The notes: generated by a model not told the origin, from the letters alone. DNA of 37,746 nucleotides from CF-161 sp035259145 (GCA_035259145.1 DATFWQ010000237.1:1-37746), one strand, 5' to 3'; positions 30,556 to 37,746 are shown, numbered from the stretch's first letter. A program made the numbers and translations.

Positions 30556-31332
30556 ATGGGTGCGGTCGGGATCATGGGAATCGTGAACGTAACGCCGGAC
30601 TCGTTCAGCGGCGACGGCCTTATGGACCATCGGGCCGCGATCGCACGCGGCCTGGCCATGGCCCGCGCCGGAGCCCAGATCGTCGACGTAGGTGGCGAGT
30701 CGACCCGCCCCGGGCACGCTCCAGTCGCCGCCCGCGAAGAGATCGAGCGTGCGGTGCCGGTTGTCGGGGCGCTTGCCCGTGAGGGGCTGACCGTATCAAT
30801 CGACACGAGCAAGCTGGAGGTTGCCAGGGCGGCAGCCGATGCCGGCGCCACGATCGTGAACGACATCTGGGGCCTGAAGCGTTCCCCTGGCATCGCGTCG
30901 CTGGCGGCCGAGCGAGGCCTGCGGCTCGTGCTGATGCACAACCAGGAGGGCACCGTGTACCCGGGCGACCTGATCGACGCCATGCGCGATGGCCTGTCAG
31001 ATTCCTTGAGCAGAGCCCTCAACGCAGGCGTGCCCCGGGAGCGGATCATCCTGGATCCCGGCATCGGGTTCGGCAAGACGGCCCAGCAGAACCTGGTCGT
31101 GCTGCGCCGGCTGGACGAGCTGCGCAAGCTCGGCTGTCCGATCCTCGTCGGGCCCTCCCGCAAGTCGTTCCTGGGCAAGCTGTTCGGGCAGGACATGACC
31201 ATGCGAGTGTGGGGTACGGCGGCGGCGGTGACTGCTGCCGTCCTGCGGGGGGCCGACATCGTCCGGACCCACGACGTTCCAGAGATGCTGGCGGTAGCCA
31301 GGGTCGCAGAGGCGCTGAGGGTGGAGTCATGA
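30556..31332 (+). CDS. folP: Dihydropteroate synthase
   Basis: 258 residues. FolP condenses hydroxymethyl-dihydropterin diphosphate with p-aminobenzoate; sulfonamides target it. IMGIVNVTPDSFSGDG is the classic signature; AGAQIVDVGGESTRPGHAP, LTVSIDTSKLEVARAAADAG, GATIVNDIWG, IILDPGIGFGKTAQQNL and PILVGPSRKSFLGKLF complete the barrel, with a final DIVRTHDVPEM. The ATG has no Shine-Dalgarno, but CATACT lies 6 nt upstream. Its stop overlaps the folK start (ATGA). folE and folB are not in the window. Confidence 0.96.
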   Translation: MGAVGIMGIVNVTPDSFSGDGLMDHRAAIARGLAMARAGAQIVDVGGESTRPGHAPVAAREEIERAVPVVGALAREGLTVSIDTSKLEVARAAADAGATIVNDIWGLKRSPGIASLAAERGLRLVLMHNQEGTVYPGDLIDAMRDGLSDSLSRALNAGVPRERIILDPGIGFGKTAQQNLVVLRRLDELRKLGCPILVGPSRKSFLGKLFGQDMTMRVWGTAAAVTAAVLRGADIVRTHDVPEMLAVARVAEALRVES

Positions 31333-31805
31333 CGCTTGCCTACCTCGGGCTGGGTTCCAACCTCGGCGACCGAGAACGAAATCTGGCCGAGGCCCGGCGG
31401 CTGCTCTCCCGGTTTGGGGCAACGGTGCTGCGGCAGAGCCGCGTTCACGAGACGGAGCCGTTCGGTGTGACCGACCAGCCCCGCTTTCTGAATCAGGTGG
31501 TCGAGGTGGAATGGCCGCAGGGGCCGCGGGAGCTCCTGGAAGCTGTCAAGGCGGTTGAGTCGGCTGTGGGCCGAACTCCGACCTATCGCTGGGGTCCGCG
31601 CGAGATCGACGTGGACATCTTGCTGTTCGGCCGCGACAGGGTCGACGAACCCGACCTGGTCATCCCACACTCGGGCCTGTTCGAGCGGCAGTTCGTGATC
31701 AAGCCACTGAAGGAGCTTCGGCCGGACCTGTCCAGACGGGTGCCCGCCACTCCCCGCCGCCAGCGGCAAAGCCCGCCACCACCTGCCTCCACGGGATCCC
31801 CATGA
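31329..31805 (+). CDS. folK: 2-amino-4-hydroxy-6-hydroxymethyldihydropteridine pyrophosphokinase
   Basis: 158 residues. FolK transfers pyrophosphate from ATP to hydroxymethyl-dihydropterin, giving the FolP substrate. Signatures: YLGLGSNLGDRERNLAEARR, VHETEPFGVTDQPRFLNQVV, and the active-site RWGPREIDVDILLFG with Asp residues for magnesium; DLVIPHSGLFERQFVIKPL follows. A proline-rich tail (QRQSPPPPAST) extends the C terminus. It overlaps folP by 4 bp upstream and the glycosyltransferase by 4 bp downstream, so all three are translationally coupled. Confidence 0.95.
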   Translation: MTLAYLGLGSNLGDRERNLAEARRLLSRFGATVLRQSRVHETEPFGVTDQPRFLNQVVEVEWPQGPRELLEAVKAVESAVGRTPTYRWGPREIDVDILLFGRDRVDEPDLVIPHSGLFERQFVIKPLKELRPDLSRRVPATPRRQRQSPPPPASTGSP

Positions 31806-32932
31806 CTCAACCCCTGCGCGTGGCATGGCTGGGCCACCGCTCAGCGACCGGCGCTGACGGCATCATCACCTACTCCAGGGAGATCACGGCGGGCCTGCGT
31901 GACCGCGGAGTCGAGGTTGTCTTCTTTCACCACGACAGGGATCAAGCGGACGACGAGCAATCGATCGCGCTCGACGCCTTCTCCGTCTCCCACCGCTTCG
32001 TCCTCTCTCCGCCTGGCGGAAAGCGCAAGCTGCTCAATCTTCTGCGCACGCACAGCGTGGACCTCGTTCACGTCTCGCTGGCGTTTTCCAGCCTTGACTT
32101 CAACCTCCCACAGCTCTGCCATCAGCTCGGCATCCCGATCGTGGCGACCTTCCACGTGCCCTTCGCCAGCCGCTTCTCGGTCTGGGGGGGCATCACCTCA
32201 GCCGTCTACCGGCTCTACGCACAGGCCCTCGCCGACTGCGACGCCGTGATCATATTCGGTGAGGCCCAGCTTGCGATCCTGGTCGGCCTCGGCGTCCCCC
32301 GTGAGGTGATCCACGTGCTGCCCAACGGGGTCGACGTCGATCGTTACAGTCCGGGACCGTCCGGCAAGCGGGCTGCGCTGGCCGCGGAGCGGCTGTTCAG
32401 CTACGTGGGCAGGTTGGATCCTGAGAAGAACGTGGACGTGCTGCTGTCAACGTTCCTGGACGCGGAGCCGCCGCCTACGGCTCGCCTCGTGATCGTCGGC
32501 GGTGGCGTCGAGCGCCGGCGTCTCGAGCGCCGTTATGCCGACCCTCGGATCGTCTTCACCGGCGTGGTCACGGACGAGCAAGAGCGGATCGACATCCTGC
32601 GCGCTTCCGATGCGTTCTTCCTTCCCTCCACGGTCGAAGGGCTGTCGCTGGCGATGCTGGAGGCGATGGCCTGCGGCGCTGCCACGGTGGCGACCGACGT
32701 GGGGAGTGACGGCGATGGACTGAGGGGCGCAGGAATCGTGCTCGACCCACGCCATCTGGAGGCGGAGCTGCGGGCGGCGATCCGGCTGCTCGTCGAGGCG
32801 CCTCAGGTCTGCGCCCTTCTGGGCCAGCTGGCCCGGGAGCGCGCGGCCGAGCGCTTCTCGCTGACCAAGAACCTCGACGCGCTGCTTGCGCTGTACGCTC
32901 AGCTCTCGGCTCGCGCGTTGGTGAACCGGTAG
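31802..32932 (+). CDS. GT4-family glycosyltransferase
   Basis: 376 residues of the GT-B fold. N-terminal donor/acceptor halves start VAWLGHRSATGADGIITYSR, then VDLVHVSLAFSSLDF and VIHVLPNGVDVDRYSPG. The C-terminal domain has LFSYVGRLDPEKNVDVLLST, VIVGGGVERRRLERRY, and the nucleotide-sugar motif AFFLPSTVEGLSLAMLEAMA (E-x7-E). It belongs with retaining GT4 enzymes that use GDP- or UDP-sugars. The acceptor is unknown. It is coupled to folK by ATGA overlap and overlaps the convergent regulator gene by 34 bp at the 3' end. Confidence 0.88.
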   Translation: MTQPLRVAWLGHRSATGADGIITYSREITAGLRDRGVEVVFFHHDRDQADDEQSIALDAFSVSHRFVLSPPGGKRKLLNLLRTHSVDLVHVSLAFSSLDFNLPQLCHQLGIPIVATFHVPFASRFSVWGGITSAVYRLYAQALADCDAVIIFGEAQLAILVGLGVPREVIHVLPNGVDVDRYSPGPSGKRAALAAERLFSYVGRLDPEKNVDVLLSTFLDAEPPPTARLVIVGGGVERRRLERRYADPRIVFTGVVTDEQERIDILRASDAFFLPSTVEGLSLAMLEAMACGAATVATDVGSDGDGLRGAGIVLDPRHLEAELRAAIRLLVEAPQVCALLGQLARERAAERFSLTKNLDALLALYAQLSARALVNR

Positions 32933-33621
32933 CCGATGCCGGGCACGGCCAGCACGTAGAAGGGCCGGCTGGGCTCCAGCTCGATCTTGCGTCGAAGATT
33001 ACGGACGTGGACGTCGATAACCCGCGTCTCGATGTCCCCGGGGTGGTCCTGGCCCCAGATGTGCTTGAGAATCCGCTCGCGAGACAACGCCTTGCCGGCG
33101 TTCGCGGCCAGCAGCGACAGGAGCTCGAACTCCGTATGCGTGAGCGTGATCTCCTCCTCCTGTCGCACGACTCGGCGCTCGTTCAGGTCGATAAGAAGGT
33201 CCTTGAACTCCATCCGCGCCCGCTCTGAGCGCGGCCCGTCGATGCGTGCGCGCCGGAGGTTGGCTGCCACGCGCGCCGTCAGCTCGCGCAGCCGCAGCGG
33301 CTTGGTGAGGTAGTCGTCGGCGCCGATCTCCAGCCCGACGACGACGTCTACCTCTTCATCCCTGGAGCTGATCAGGATGACCGGCACCGCGTCCCCATGG
33401 CGGCGCAGCTCGCGGCATACGTCGAACCCGGACATGTCAGGCAGGTCGACCTCGAGGACCACGGCTCTCGGGCGGCGCTTGTGGAACTTGGCAAGGGCCT
33501 CCTCTCCGGTAGCCGCCTCAGCCACATCGAAGCCGTCCTGCCGCATGGCCTCCCTGATCTCGCTCCGTAGGCGCGAGTCGGGGTCGACGATCAGGACCAG
33601 CCGGCGAGCGGTTTCGTCCAT
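32899..33621 (-). CDS. OmpR-type response regulator with Glu at the phosphorylation site
   Basis: 240 residues. A receiver domain (about 8-122) and a winged-helix DNA-binding domain (about 145-236: FELLSLLAANAGKALSRERI, DVHVRNLRRKIELEPSRPFY, VPGIGYRF). In the receiver, the residue aligned with the phospho-acceptor Asp is Glu57 (AVVLEVDLPDMSG, usually LLD--LP--G), and the acidic pair is DPD rather than DD/ED. Switch Ser and Lys (SSRDE, LTKPL) remain. It should not use normal phosphorelay; Glu may mimic a phosphorylated state. No histidine kinase gene is adjacent. AAGGGG lies directly before the ATG. Confidence 0.88.
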   Translation of the reverse strand: MDETARRLVLIVDPDSRLRSEIREAMRQDGFDVAEAATGEEALAKFHKRRPRAVVLEVDLPDMSGFDVCRELRRHGDAVPVILISSRDEEVDVVVGLEIGADDYLTKPLRLRELTARVAANLRRARIDGPRSERARMEFKDLLIDLNERRVVRQEEEITLTHTEFELLSLLAANAGKALSRERILKHIWGQDHPGDIETRVIDVHVRNLRRKIELEPSRPFYVLAVPGIGYRFTNARAES

Positions 33622-33667
33622 CCCCTTGAAGACTCTACATTCGAGATAGGGCCATGGACAGGTGGAC

Positions 33668-34630
33668 TCAACGGCGTAGACGGCCGGCGAGGCCGCGTGC
33701 GCCGCGAGCAAGGCTGTCCATCCGGTCCGCCCATTCACTGAGCACGAGGTCCCACGCGCCGCTGTACTCCACGACGTCTCCGCCGAACCCGGATTTGAAC
33801 TGCCAGAGACCGTGCCAGGGATGGTCGGTGTCGGCCGCGCTGGGCGGCACGCCCCAGAGATCGTAGTCACGGCAGCCGCAGCGCGCCGCGTCGCTCATCG
33901 CGGCCCACTGCACGGCGTAGGCGGGCATCAGCTCTCGCTTGACGCCAACCGATCCCCCGAACAGGTAGTAGGCCCTGCCCGAGAGCCAGCCCACGAGGAT
34001 CGCCGCCAGCGCCTGACCCTCGTGGCGGGCAACATAGGTCCGGCATCCCGCGAGCAGCGTCAGCCGCCGCTGGTACTGCGCCTCGCTCAGCAGGGCGATG
34101 TCCTGGCGCTGCTCGGTGCCCTGGCTCTGGCGCCGCAGCTCGGCGGCTTCGGCGCCTACCTGGACGGTCACTCCGCGCCTGAGGGCCAGCCGGATGTTGT
34201 ATCGGTGTTTGGGCTTGAAGCTTGCCAGCATCGCGTCCTCTGCGCCGAGGCGGACGATCCGAGTGTGCCTGGGATGGAAGGTCGGTGCGGCGCTGAAGCC
34301 AAGCTCTCGCAGCTGGGCCCCGAAGGCAACCGTGGCCTCAGGCTCGACACGAAGCCGCGCCAGGCGGCGTTCCCGGGCCCAGTCCCCCAGCCAGCGGACA
34401 GCCTCCAGAGTTGCGGGGACCGGCCCACGCGGCACATAGGCCCATCTGAACGGTCCAGCTCCCTGGAGCAGTACTAGCGCCCGCGCCCCGCCCGGCAGGA
34501 CCAACCGCTCGACCGCCCATCCCTCCAGCGCCTGGACCTCCCCGTAGCCCCAGGATTGCAGCAGGGGCGGCGGTGAGCTCAGCTCACCCAGCGCGGCATC
34601 CCAGGAGCAAGCCTGGTCGGCGGAGCTCAC
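33668..34630 (-). CDS. FemAB/FemX-type aminoacyl transferase
   Basis: 320 residues with the double-GNAT FemAB fold, which uses aminoacyl-tRNA to add amino acids to the peptidoglycan stem or related lipids. LLQSWGYGEVQALEGWAVER at the N terminus, LASFKPKHRYNIRLALRRGV (the family M--K-RYNIRKA), and the C-terminal RAYYLFGGSVGVKRELMPAY, YDLWGVPPSAADTDHPWHGL and WQFKSGFGGDVVEYSGAWDL match closely. The Mur ligase 3 kb away makes a cell-wall role likely. The minus-strand order GH15, FemAB, regulator is spaced by about 40 bp each. Confidence 0.88.
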   Translation of the reverse strand: MSSADQACSWDAALGELSSPPPLLQSWGYGEVQALEGWAVERLVLPGGARALVLLQGAGPFRWAYVPRGPVPATLEAVRWLGDWARERRLARLRVEPEATVAFGAQLRELGFSAAPTFHPRHTRIVRLGAEDAMLASFKPKHRYNIRLALRRGVTVQVGAEAAELRRQSQGTEQRQDIALLSEAQYQRRLTLLAGCRTYVARHEGQALAAILVGWLSGRAYYLFGGSVGVKRELMPAYAVQWAAMSDAARCGCRDYDLWGVPPSAADTDHPWHGLWQFKSGFGGDVVEYSGAWDLVLSEWADRMDSLARGARGLAGRLRR

Positions 34631-34671
34631 GGCAGGTCGCAGATTACTGGGTTGGCCCCCTCGAGGTGGTA

Positions 34672-36687
34672 TCAGGCGCTGGGCAGCCCGAGGGGCGTGA
34701 ACTGGCCGGTCTCCAGGCCGCTCTCGGCCCGGATCACGTGCATGACGGCGTTTATCAGCGCGAGGTGGGTGAAGGCTTGAGGAAAGTTGCCGAGATGACG
34801 GCCGCTTCGGTGATCGATCTCCTCAGCGTAGAGCTCCAGAGGGCTGGCGTAAGAGAGGAGCTTCTCGCAGAGCTCTCGAGCCCGCGCGATCTCGCCTACC
34901 TCGACCAGCGCCGAGACCAGCCAGAAGGAGCAGATGGTGAACGTCCCCTCTTCGCCTGTGAGGCCGTCGTCGGTCTCCTCGACGCGATAGCGGAGCACCA
35001 GGCCGTCCTCGGTCAGTTCGTCGGCGATTGCCAGCACGGTGGCCCGGACGCGGGCGTCATCGGGAGGTAGGAACCGGACCAGGGGGATGAGAAGGACCGA
35101 AGCGTCCAGGGCGGTGGTCTCGTAGTGCTGCACGAAGACGCCGCGCTCGTCGACCGCCCGCTTGCAGATCTCAGCGTGCATCTCGTCAGCCGCCTTTCGC
35201 CAGTGTGCCGCCAGCCAGGTGTCGCCGTGCATCTGGGCCACACGAGCCCCGCGGTCGGCGGCTACCCAGCACATGACCTTCGAAGACGTGAAGTGCTTGG
35301 GCTCGCCCCGTACCTCCCATATCCCCCGGTCCGGCTCGCGCCAGGCGGCGATTGCGGCCTCAACTGAGCGCTTGAGAATCGGCCAGACGTGCTCGGGCAG
35401 GTAGTCGCGAGACCGGATGTGCAGGTAAACCGAGTCCAGGAGGGCTCCCCAGACGTCGTGCTGCCGCTGCCGGTAGGCGCCGTTGCCGATTCGAACGGGC
35501 CGCGCGGCAGCGTAGCCGCCGAGGTGCTCCAGCACGCGCTCCTCCAGCTCCTTCTCGCCTCCCACTCCGTAGAGGACCTGGAGGTCGTCGTCCTTGGCGA
35601 CGTCGGCCATGAAATAGAAGAAGTCGTTGGCTTCACGGGCGAAGCCCAGTGTGTACAGGCCCCAGAGCATGAAGGTCGAGTCGCGGATCCACGTGTAGCG
35701 ATAGTCCCAGTTCCGCTCTCCGCCAGGCGTCTCAGGCAGCGAGGTGGTGGCTGCGGCCAGGACCGCACCAGTCGGAGCGTAGGTAAGGCCTTTGAGCGTC
35801 AGCGCGCTGCGCTGAAGGAAGCTCTGCCATGGGTGCTCTGGGAACACGCCGTGGTTGATCCAGCCGCGCCAGAAGTTGGCGGTCCGTTCGATCCGCTCAA
35901 ACGCCTCGCTGGCCGTCCTGGGCGGCGGGTGCTCGGCCAGGAACTCCTCCGACGCGGAAAACTGCGAGCGTGGCCAGCACAGAGCCGCGAAGGCCGTTTC
36001 GCCTTCCCGGAGGTTCCGGGTTGCGTGGGCGCCGGGTCCTTCGAACCCCACCCTCATGTCTGTGACCAGCCTCATGGGGACGTCGTCCTTCCCACCTGTG
36101 GCGACCGCCTCGTCGTAGCCCTGGCCGACGTACTCCCATTGAGCGGCCGTCTCGCCGTAGTTGAAGACAGGCTCGCAGTCGAGGCTCAACTCGACCCTGC
36201 CCACGATGCAGCGGGCGGTGCGGACCAGCATGTGCTCCGCCTCCTGGTCCGTTGGTGGGCGGCGATGGGTGCCGGAGCGGCGGCGCTCGTGATACCAGGG
36301 ACCGATGGAGAGTGCGTCACGGATCACCATCCAGCCGGTCCGGGTGCGCCAGGTCGTCTCCAGGACCAGGGTGCCCGGCAGGTACCGGCGGCCCGCCGGC
36401 ACCATCGCGCCGGTGGGCCCGAAGCGGAAGCTGCCAGCCGCCCGATCGAGCATCGCGCCGAAGACGCTGCGGCCGTCTGGCCGCGGCAGGCACAGCCACT
36501 CCACCCGTCCGCTTGGCGCGACAAGCGCGTTGACCTCGCAGTCGGAGAGGAACGCGTAGTCGGCGATCGGCGGGAACGGGGCAACCGCCAGCGCGGCATC
36601 CGCGACAGCGCGCGGAACGACCACCGGCTCTGCGAGCGGGACCGCTTCCAGCCGGCTACCGTCGAGCTCCTGATCCCCGACCTTCAA
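34672..36687 (-). CDS. GH15 trehalase/glucoamylase family protein
   Basis: 671 residues. N-terminal beta-sandwich domain (DYAFLSDCEVNALVAPSGRV, EWLCLPRPDGRSVFGAMLDR) plus an (alpha/alpha)6 barrel with GERNWDYRYTWIRDSTFMLW, DRGIWEVRGEPKHFTSSKVM (general-acid Glu in GIWE) and LTGEEGTFTICSFWLVSALV (second catalytic Glu), ending HRSGRHLGNFPQAFTHLALI. Actinobacterial relatives with this layout hydrolyse trehalose; glucoamylase is the alternative. The start is TTG 36687: GGAGG lies 7 nt before it, whereas the upstream in-frame ATG region has no ribosome site. A 12-bp palindrome sits 20 bp before the TTG. Confidence 0.92.
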   Translation of the reverse strand: MKVGDQELDGSRLEAVPLAEPVVVPRAVADAALAVAPFPPIADYAFLSDCEVNALVAPSGRVEWLCLPRPDGRSVFGAMLDRAAGSFRFGPTGAMVPAGRRYLPGTLVLETTWRTRTGWMVIRDALSIGPWYHERRRSGTHRRPPTDQEAEHMLVRTARCIVGRVELSLDCEPVFNYGETAAQWEYVGQGYDEAVATGGKDDVPMRLVTDMRVGFEGPGAHATRNLREGETAFAALCWPRSQFSASEEFLAEHPPPRTASEAFERIERTANFWRGWINHGVFPEHPWQSFLQRSALTLKGLTYAPTGAVLAAATTSLPETPGGERNWDYRYTWIRDSTFMLWGLYTLGFAREANDFFYFMADVAKDDDLQVLYGVGGEKELEERVLEHLGGYAAARPVRIGNGAYRQRQHDVWGALLDSVYLHIRSRDYLPEHVWPILKRSVEAAIAAWREPDRGIWEVRGEPKHFTSSKVMCWVAADRGARVAQMHGDTWLAAHWRKAADEMHAEICKRAVDERGVFVQHYETTALDASVLLIPLVRFLPPDDARVRATVLAIADELTEDGLVLRYRVEETDDGLTGEEGTFTICSFWLVSALVEVGEIARARELCEKLLSYASPLELYAEEIDHRSGRHLGNFPQAFTHLALINAVMHVIRAESGLETGQFTPLGLPSA

Positions 36688-36707
36688 CTGGTTTCCTCCC
36701 CCGGTGG

Positions 36708-36719
36708 GTTCAGCTGAAC
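36708..36719. promoter_or_regulatory. 12-bp palindrome upstream of GH15 gene
   Basis: GTTCAGCTGAAC, perfectly symmetric, about 20 bp before the TTG start and just upstream of its GGGGGAGGAAA ribosome site. It is placed as an operator would be. No adjacent regulator gene. Confidence 0.4.
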
Positions 36720-36792
36720 TTATCACCCCACGGATCGCAACGGACGTCAGATCCGCAAACGCTGACGACGCGCATATCCCCGAGATTCGCCG

Positions 36793-36859
36793 GTGAGCAG
36801 GCCGCGCCGGTATGTTCTCCATCACCTCTTGGGCCCCAATAGGCCAGCTGCCTGCTCAC
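36793..36859. repeat. 67-bp inverted-repeat element
   Basis: GTGAGCAGGC (36793-36802) and GCCTGCTCAC (36850-36859) are perfect 10-bp inverted repeats separated by 47 bp, and GGCC words extend the pairing inside. It could be a large hairpin, a terminator or the ends of a tiny non-autonomous element. It lies in the 270-bp gap between the GH15 gene and the histidine phosphatase. Confidence 0.4.
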
Positions 36860-36877
36860 GATGAGCTCAAGTTTGGG

Positions 36878-36908
36878 AGGCGTGGCGGGTAGGCCCGGCA
36901 CCGCCGGG
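36878..36908 (+). repeat. 31-bp hairpin repeat, copy 2
   Basis: AGGCGTGGCGGG, a 4-nt variable part, then CCCGGC-ACC-GCCGGG. It differs from the copy at 20102-20132 only at positions 13, 16 and 23. It lies about 50 bp beyond the stop codon (3' side) of the minus-strand histidine phosphatase. Confidence 0.65.
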
Positions 36909-36957
36909 ACGGCAGTGACCTCCGGCGTCATTCAGCTCAGAAAAGTCGAGACCGGCC

Positions 36958-37638
36958 TCACGACAGATGACAGGTGTCGTTGACAGTCGTCACGACCGAG
37001 CGACCATTGGCGCGCTGTATCACGGTCAGGGAGCAGTTCTCGATCAGGAAGGGAAAGATGCCGTGGCTCGCCCGCCCGACCACGTTGAGGATCGCGACCT
37101 GGATCACACCGCCATGGGTGACGCAGAGAACGTCACCTTCCGGGTGGCGCTCATAGATGCTGCTCAGAGTCCGGGTCACACGCTCCGCGAACGGCCCGGC
37201 ACCCTCTCCCCCAGGGACCACGTCCCACGTCGGCTCCCGGCGCCACCTCTCCCACAGTGCGGGAAACTCATCCATCAACTCGGCTCGGGTCTTTCCCTCC
37301 CAGGCGCCTAGAGCGATCTCACGCAGGCCCTGTTCGAAGGTGGGCTCGATGCCGAGGGTCGCCGCGATCTCGTCCGCCGTCTGGCGCGTGCGAGCCAGAT
37401 CGCTGCTATAGAAACCGGTCAGTTGGTGACCAGCAAGTCTCTCCGCGAGCTCGCGCGCCTGGTCCAACCCTCGATCCGAGAGCGGGGGGTCCAGCTGGCC
37501 CTGGATGCGACGCGTGGCATTCCACGTAGACTCTCCATGTCGCACGAGGAGTAGTCGAGATGGGGCGAGGGTGCGAACGCGATTGTCTGCATTTTGCGGG
37601 GCGATACCCTGGATTGGGGCTCGCTCCTTGCCAGACAT
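36958..37638 (-). CDS. Histidine phosphatase (phosphoglycerate mutase-like)
   Basis: 226 residues. LLLVRHGESTWNATRRIQGQ carries the catalytic RHGE at about residues 33-36, LREIALGAWEGKTRAEL carries the acid/base region, and LCVTHGGVIQVAI carries the second histidine. The YSSDLARTRQTADEIA segment is typical of cobC/gpm-like phosphatases. It keeps the full RHGE motif, unlike the paralogue at 8694-9296. A 28-residue N-terminal extension precedes the core. Possible roles include phosphoglycerate mutase, alpha-ribazole phosphatase or broad phosphatase. TAGTAT, 12 nt before the ATG, is a possible -10. Confidence 0.88.
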   Translation of the reverse strand: MSGKERAPIQGIAPQNADNRVRTLAPSRLLLVRHGESTWNATRRIQGQLDPPLSDRGLDQARELAERLAGHQLTGFYSSDLARTRQTADEIAATLGIEPTFEQGLREIALGAWEGKTRAELMDEFPALWERWRREPTWDVVPGGEGAGPFAERVTRTLSSIYERHPEGDVLCVTHGGVIQVAILNVVGRASHGIFPFLIENCSLTVIQRANGRSVVTTVNDTCHLS

Positions 37639-37655
37639 TGCGCGGCGTCTATACT
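37628..37655 (+). promoter_or_regulatory. Strong sigma70-type promoter facing the right edge
   Basis: TTGCCA (37628-37633), a 16-bp spacer and TATACT (37650-37655), the closest match to a consensus housekeeping promoter seen in the window. It overlaps the start of the histidine phosphatase gene and would fire outward, with a transcript start near 37662. Confidence 0.55.
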
Positions 37656-37661
37656 ACCCTC

Positions 37662-37746
37662 TTATTTGGTTCCACCTGGCGCGGAGCACCCCGCGCTGAG
37701 CCCGAACGGAGAAGCCGTTGCAGACCAGAGGGTCGCTAGCCGAAAC
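37662..37746 (+). ncRNA. 5' part of a structured RNA or leader (cut by window edge)
   Basis: Downstream of the strong promoter the sequence folds into successive hairpins: GCGCGG/CCGCGC (37679-37696), AACGG/CCGTT (37705-37719) and GACC/GGTC (37723-37734). GACCAGAGGGTCGC (37723-37736) resembles the 5' P1-P2 region of type A RNase P RNA (E. coli GACCAGACAGTCGC). No open reading frame starts before the edge. An rnpB start is one possibility; a structured mRNA leader is the other. The diagnostic later parts are outside the window. Confidence 0.3.

Noticed and set aside
33791..33815. tRNA T-arm-like word (GGATTTGAACTGCC)
   Set aside because: It lies inside the conserved FemAB coding sequence and no acceptor or anticodon arms can be formed around it.
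37660..37700. T-box leader on the minus strand (AGGTGGAACCA resembles AGGGTGGNACCGCG)
   Set aside because: The core motif is one G short and the GCG is missing; the downstream gene is a histidine phosphatase rather than an aminoacyl-tRNA or amino-acid gene.

Overview
The window is a compact, very GC-rich bacterial chromosome segment that looks like part of a metagenome-type contig. The gene content fits an actinobacterial or Dormibacterota/Chloroflexota-like (Terrabacteria) lineage. The pointers are an F420-type PPOX oxidoreductase, a decayed LLM-type flavin oxidoreductase, a DUF222-HNH (13E12-like) endonuclease, a GH15 trehalase/glucoamylase, a FemAB transferase, a Mur ligase with an atypical C-terminal motif, and many genes that lack a Shine-Dalgarno sequence but carry a TANNNT box 6-8 nt before the start codon (leaderless style). 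The lineage is inferred, not proven. No phage, CRISPR array, complete IS or tRNA was recognised.

Layout. 1-924: the end of an unidentified gene, an IS630-type helix-turn-helix remnant and a GNAT acetyltransferase. 968-5022: an exported Asp-box propeller, a PPOX enzyme, DUF1684, 5-oxoprolinase subunit A, an ABM-like protein and a BCP peroxiredoxin. 5029-9917: lipoate ligase, 2-phosphosulfolactate phosphatase, ornithine-cyclodeaminase family, cupin, an orphan 222-residue protein, a histidine phosphatase and a zinc-ribbon protein with a degenerate GGDEF domain. 9992-11440: HxlR regulator, then a TetR/thioesterase divergon whose two start codons both lie inside one perfect 12-7-12 palindrome. 11479-12952: moaC, mogA and a peroxiredoxin whose peroxidatic cysteine codon is an in-frame TGA followed by a SECIS-like hairpin, which makes it a candidate selenoprotein and the most notable item here. 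12973-16629: HAD phosphatase, small membrane protein, the overlapping run mut7-C/yjbQ/larB, DUF2255 and GyrI-like proteins.

16690-20090 holds cupin, zinc-ribbon, cysteine desulfurase, XdhC and BtrH-like genes, tightly packed; desulfurase plus XdhC is the pair known to sulfurate molybdenum cofactor for xanthine-dehydrogenase-type enzymes, so with moaC/mogA the window carries both an early and a late step of Moco chemistry. 20439-24766: GH18-like barrel protein, DUF222-HNH endonuclease, an LLM-oxidoreductase remnant, rubredoxin-headed MBL protein and DoxX. 24925-28804: fmdB-lysA, rsmG, then a TPP riboswitch with thiG, thiE/tenI and thiS; ThiS has a tail after its di-glycine. 29032-34630: Mur ligase, folP-folK-glycosyltransferase, an OmpR-type regulator lacking the phospho-acceptor aspartate, and FemAB. 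34672-37746: GH15 enzyme, a repeat-rich intergenic stretch, a histidine phosphatase and a strong outward-facing promoter leading into a structured sequence cut by the window edge.

Genes are packed with ATGA/GTGA overlaps inside operons, tail-to-tail overlaps of up to about 77 bp, and divergent pairs with almost no intergenic space (tetR/thioesterase, fmdB/rsmG, murE/folP), so several promoters must lie within the neighbouring reading frame.
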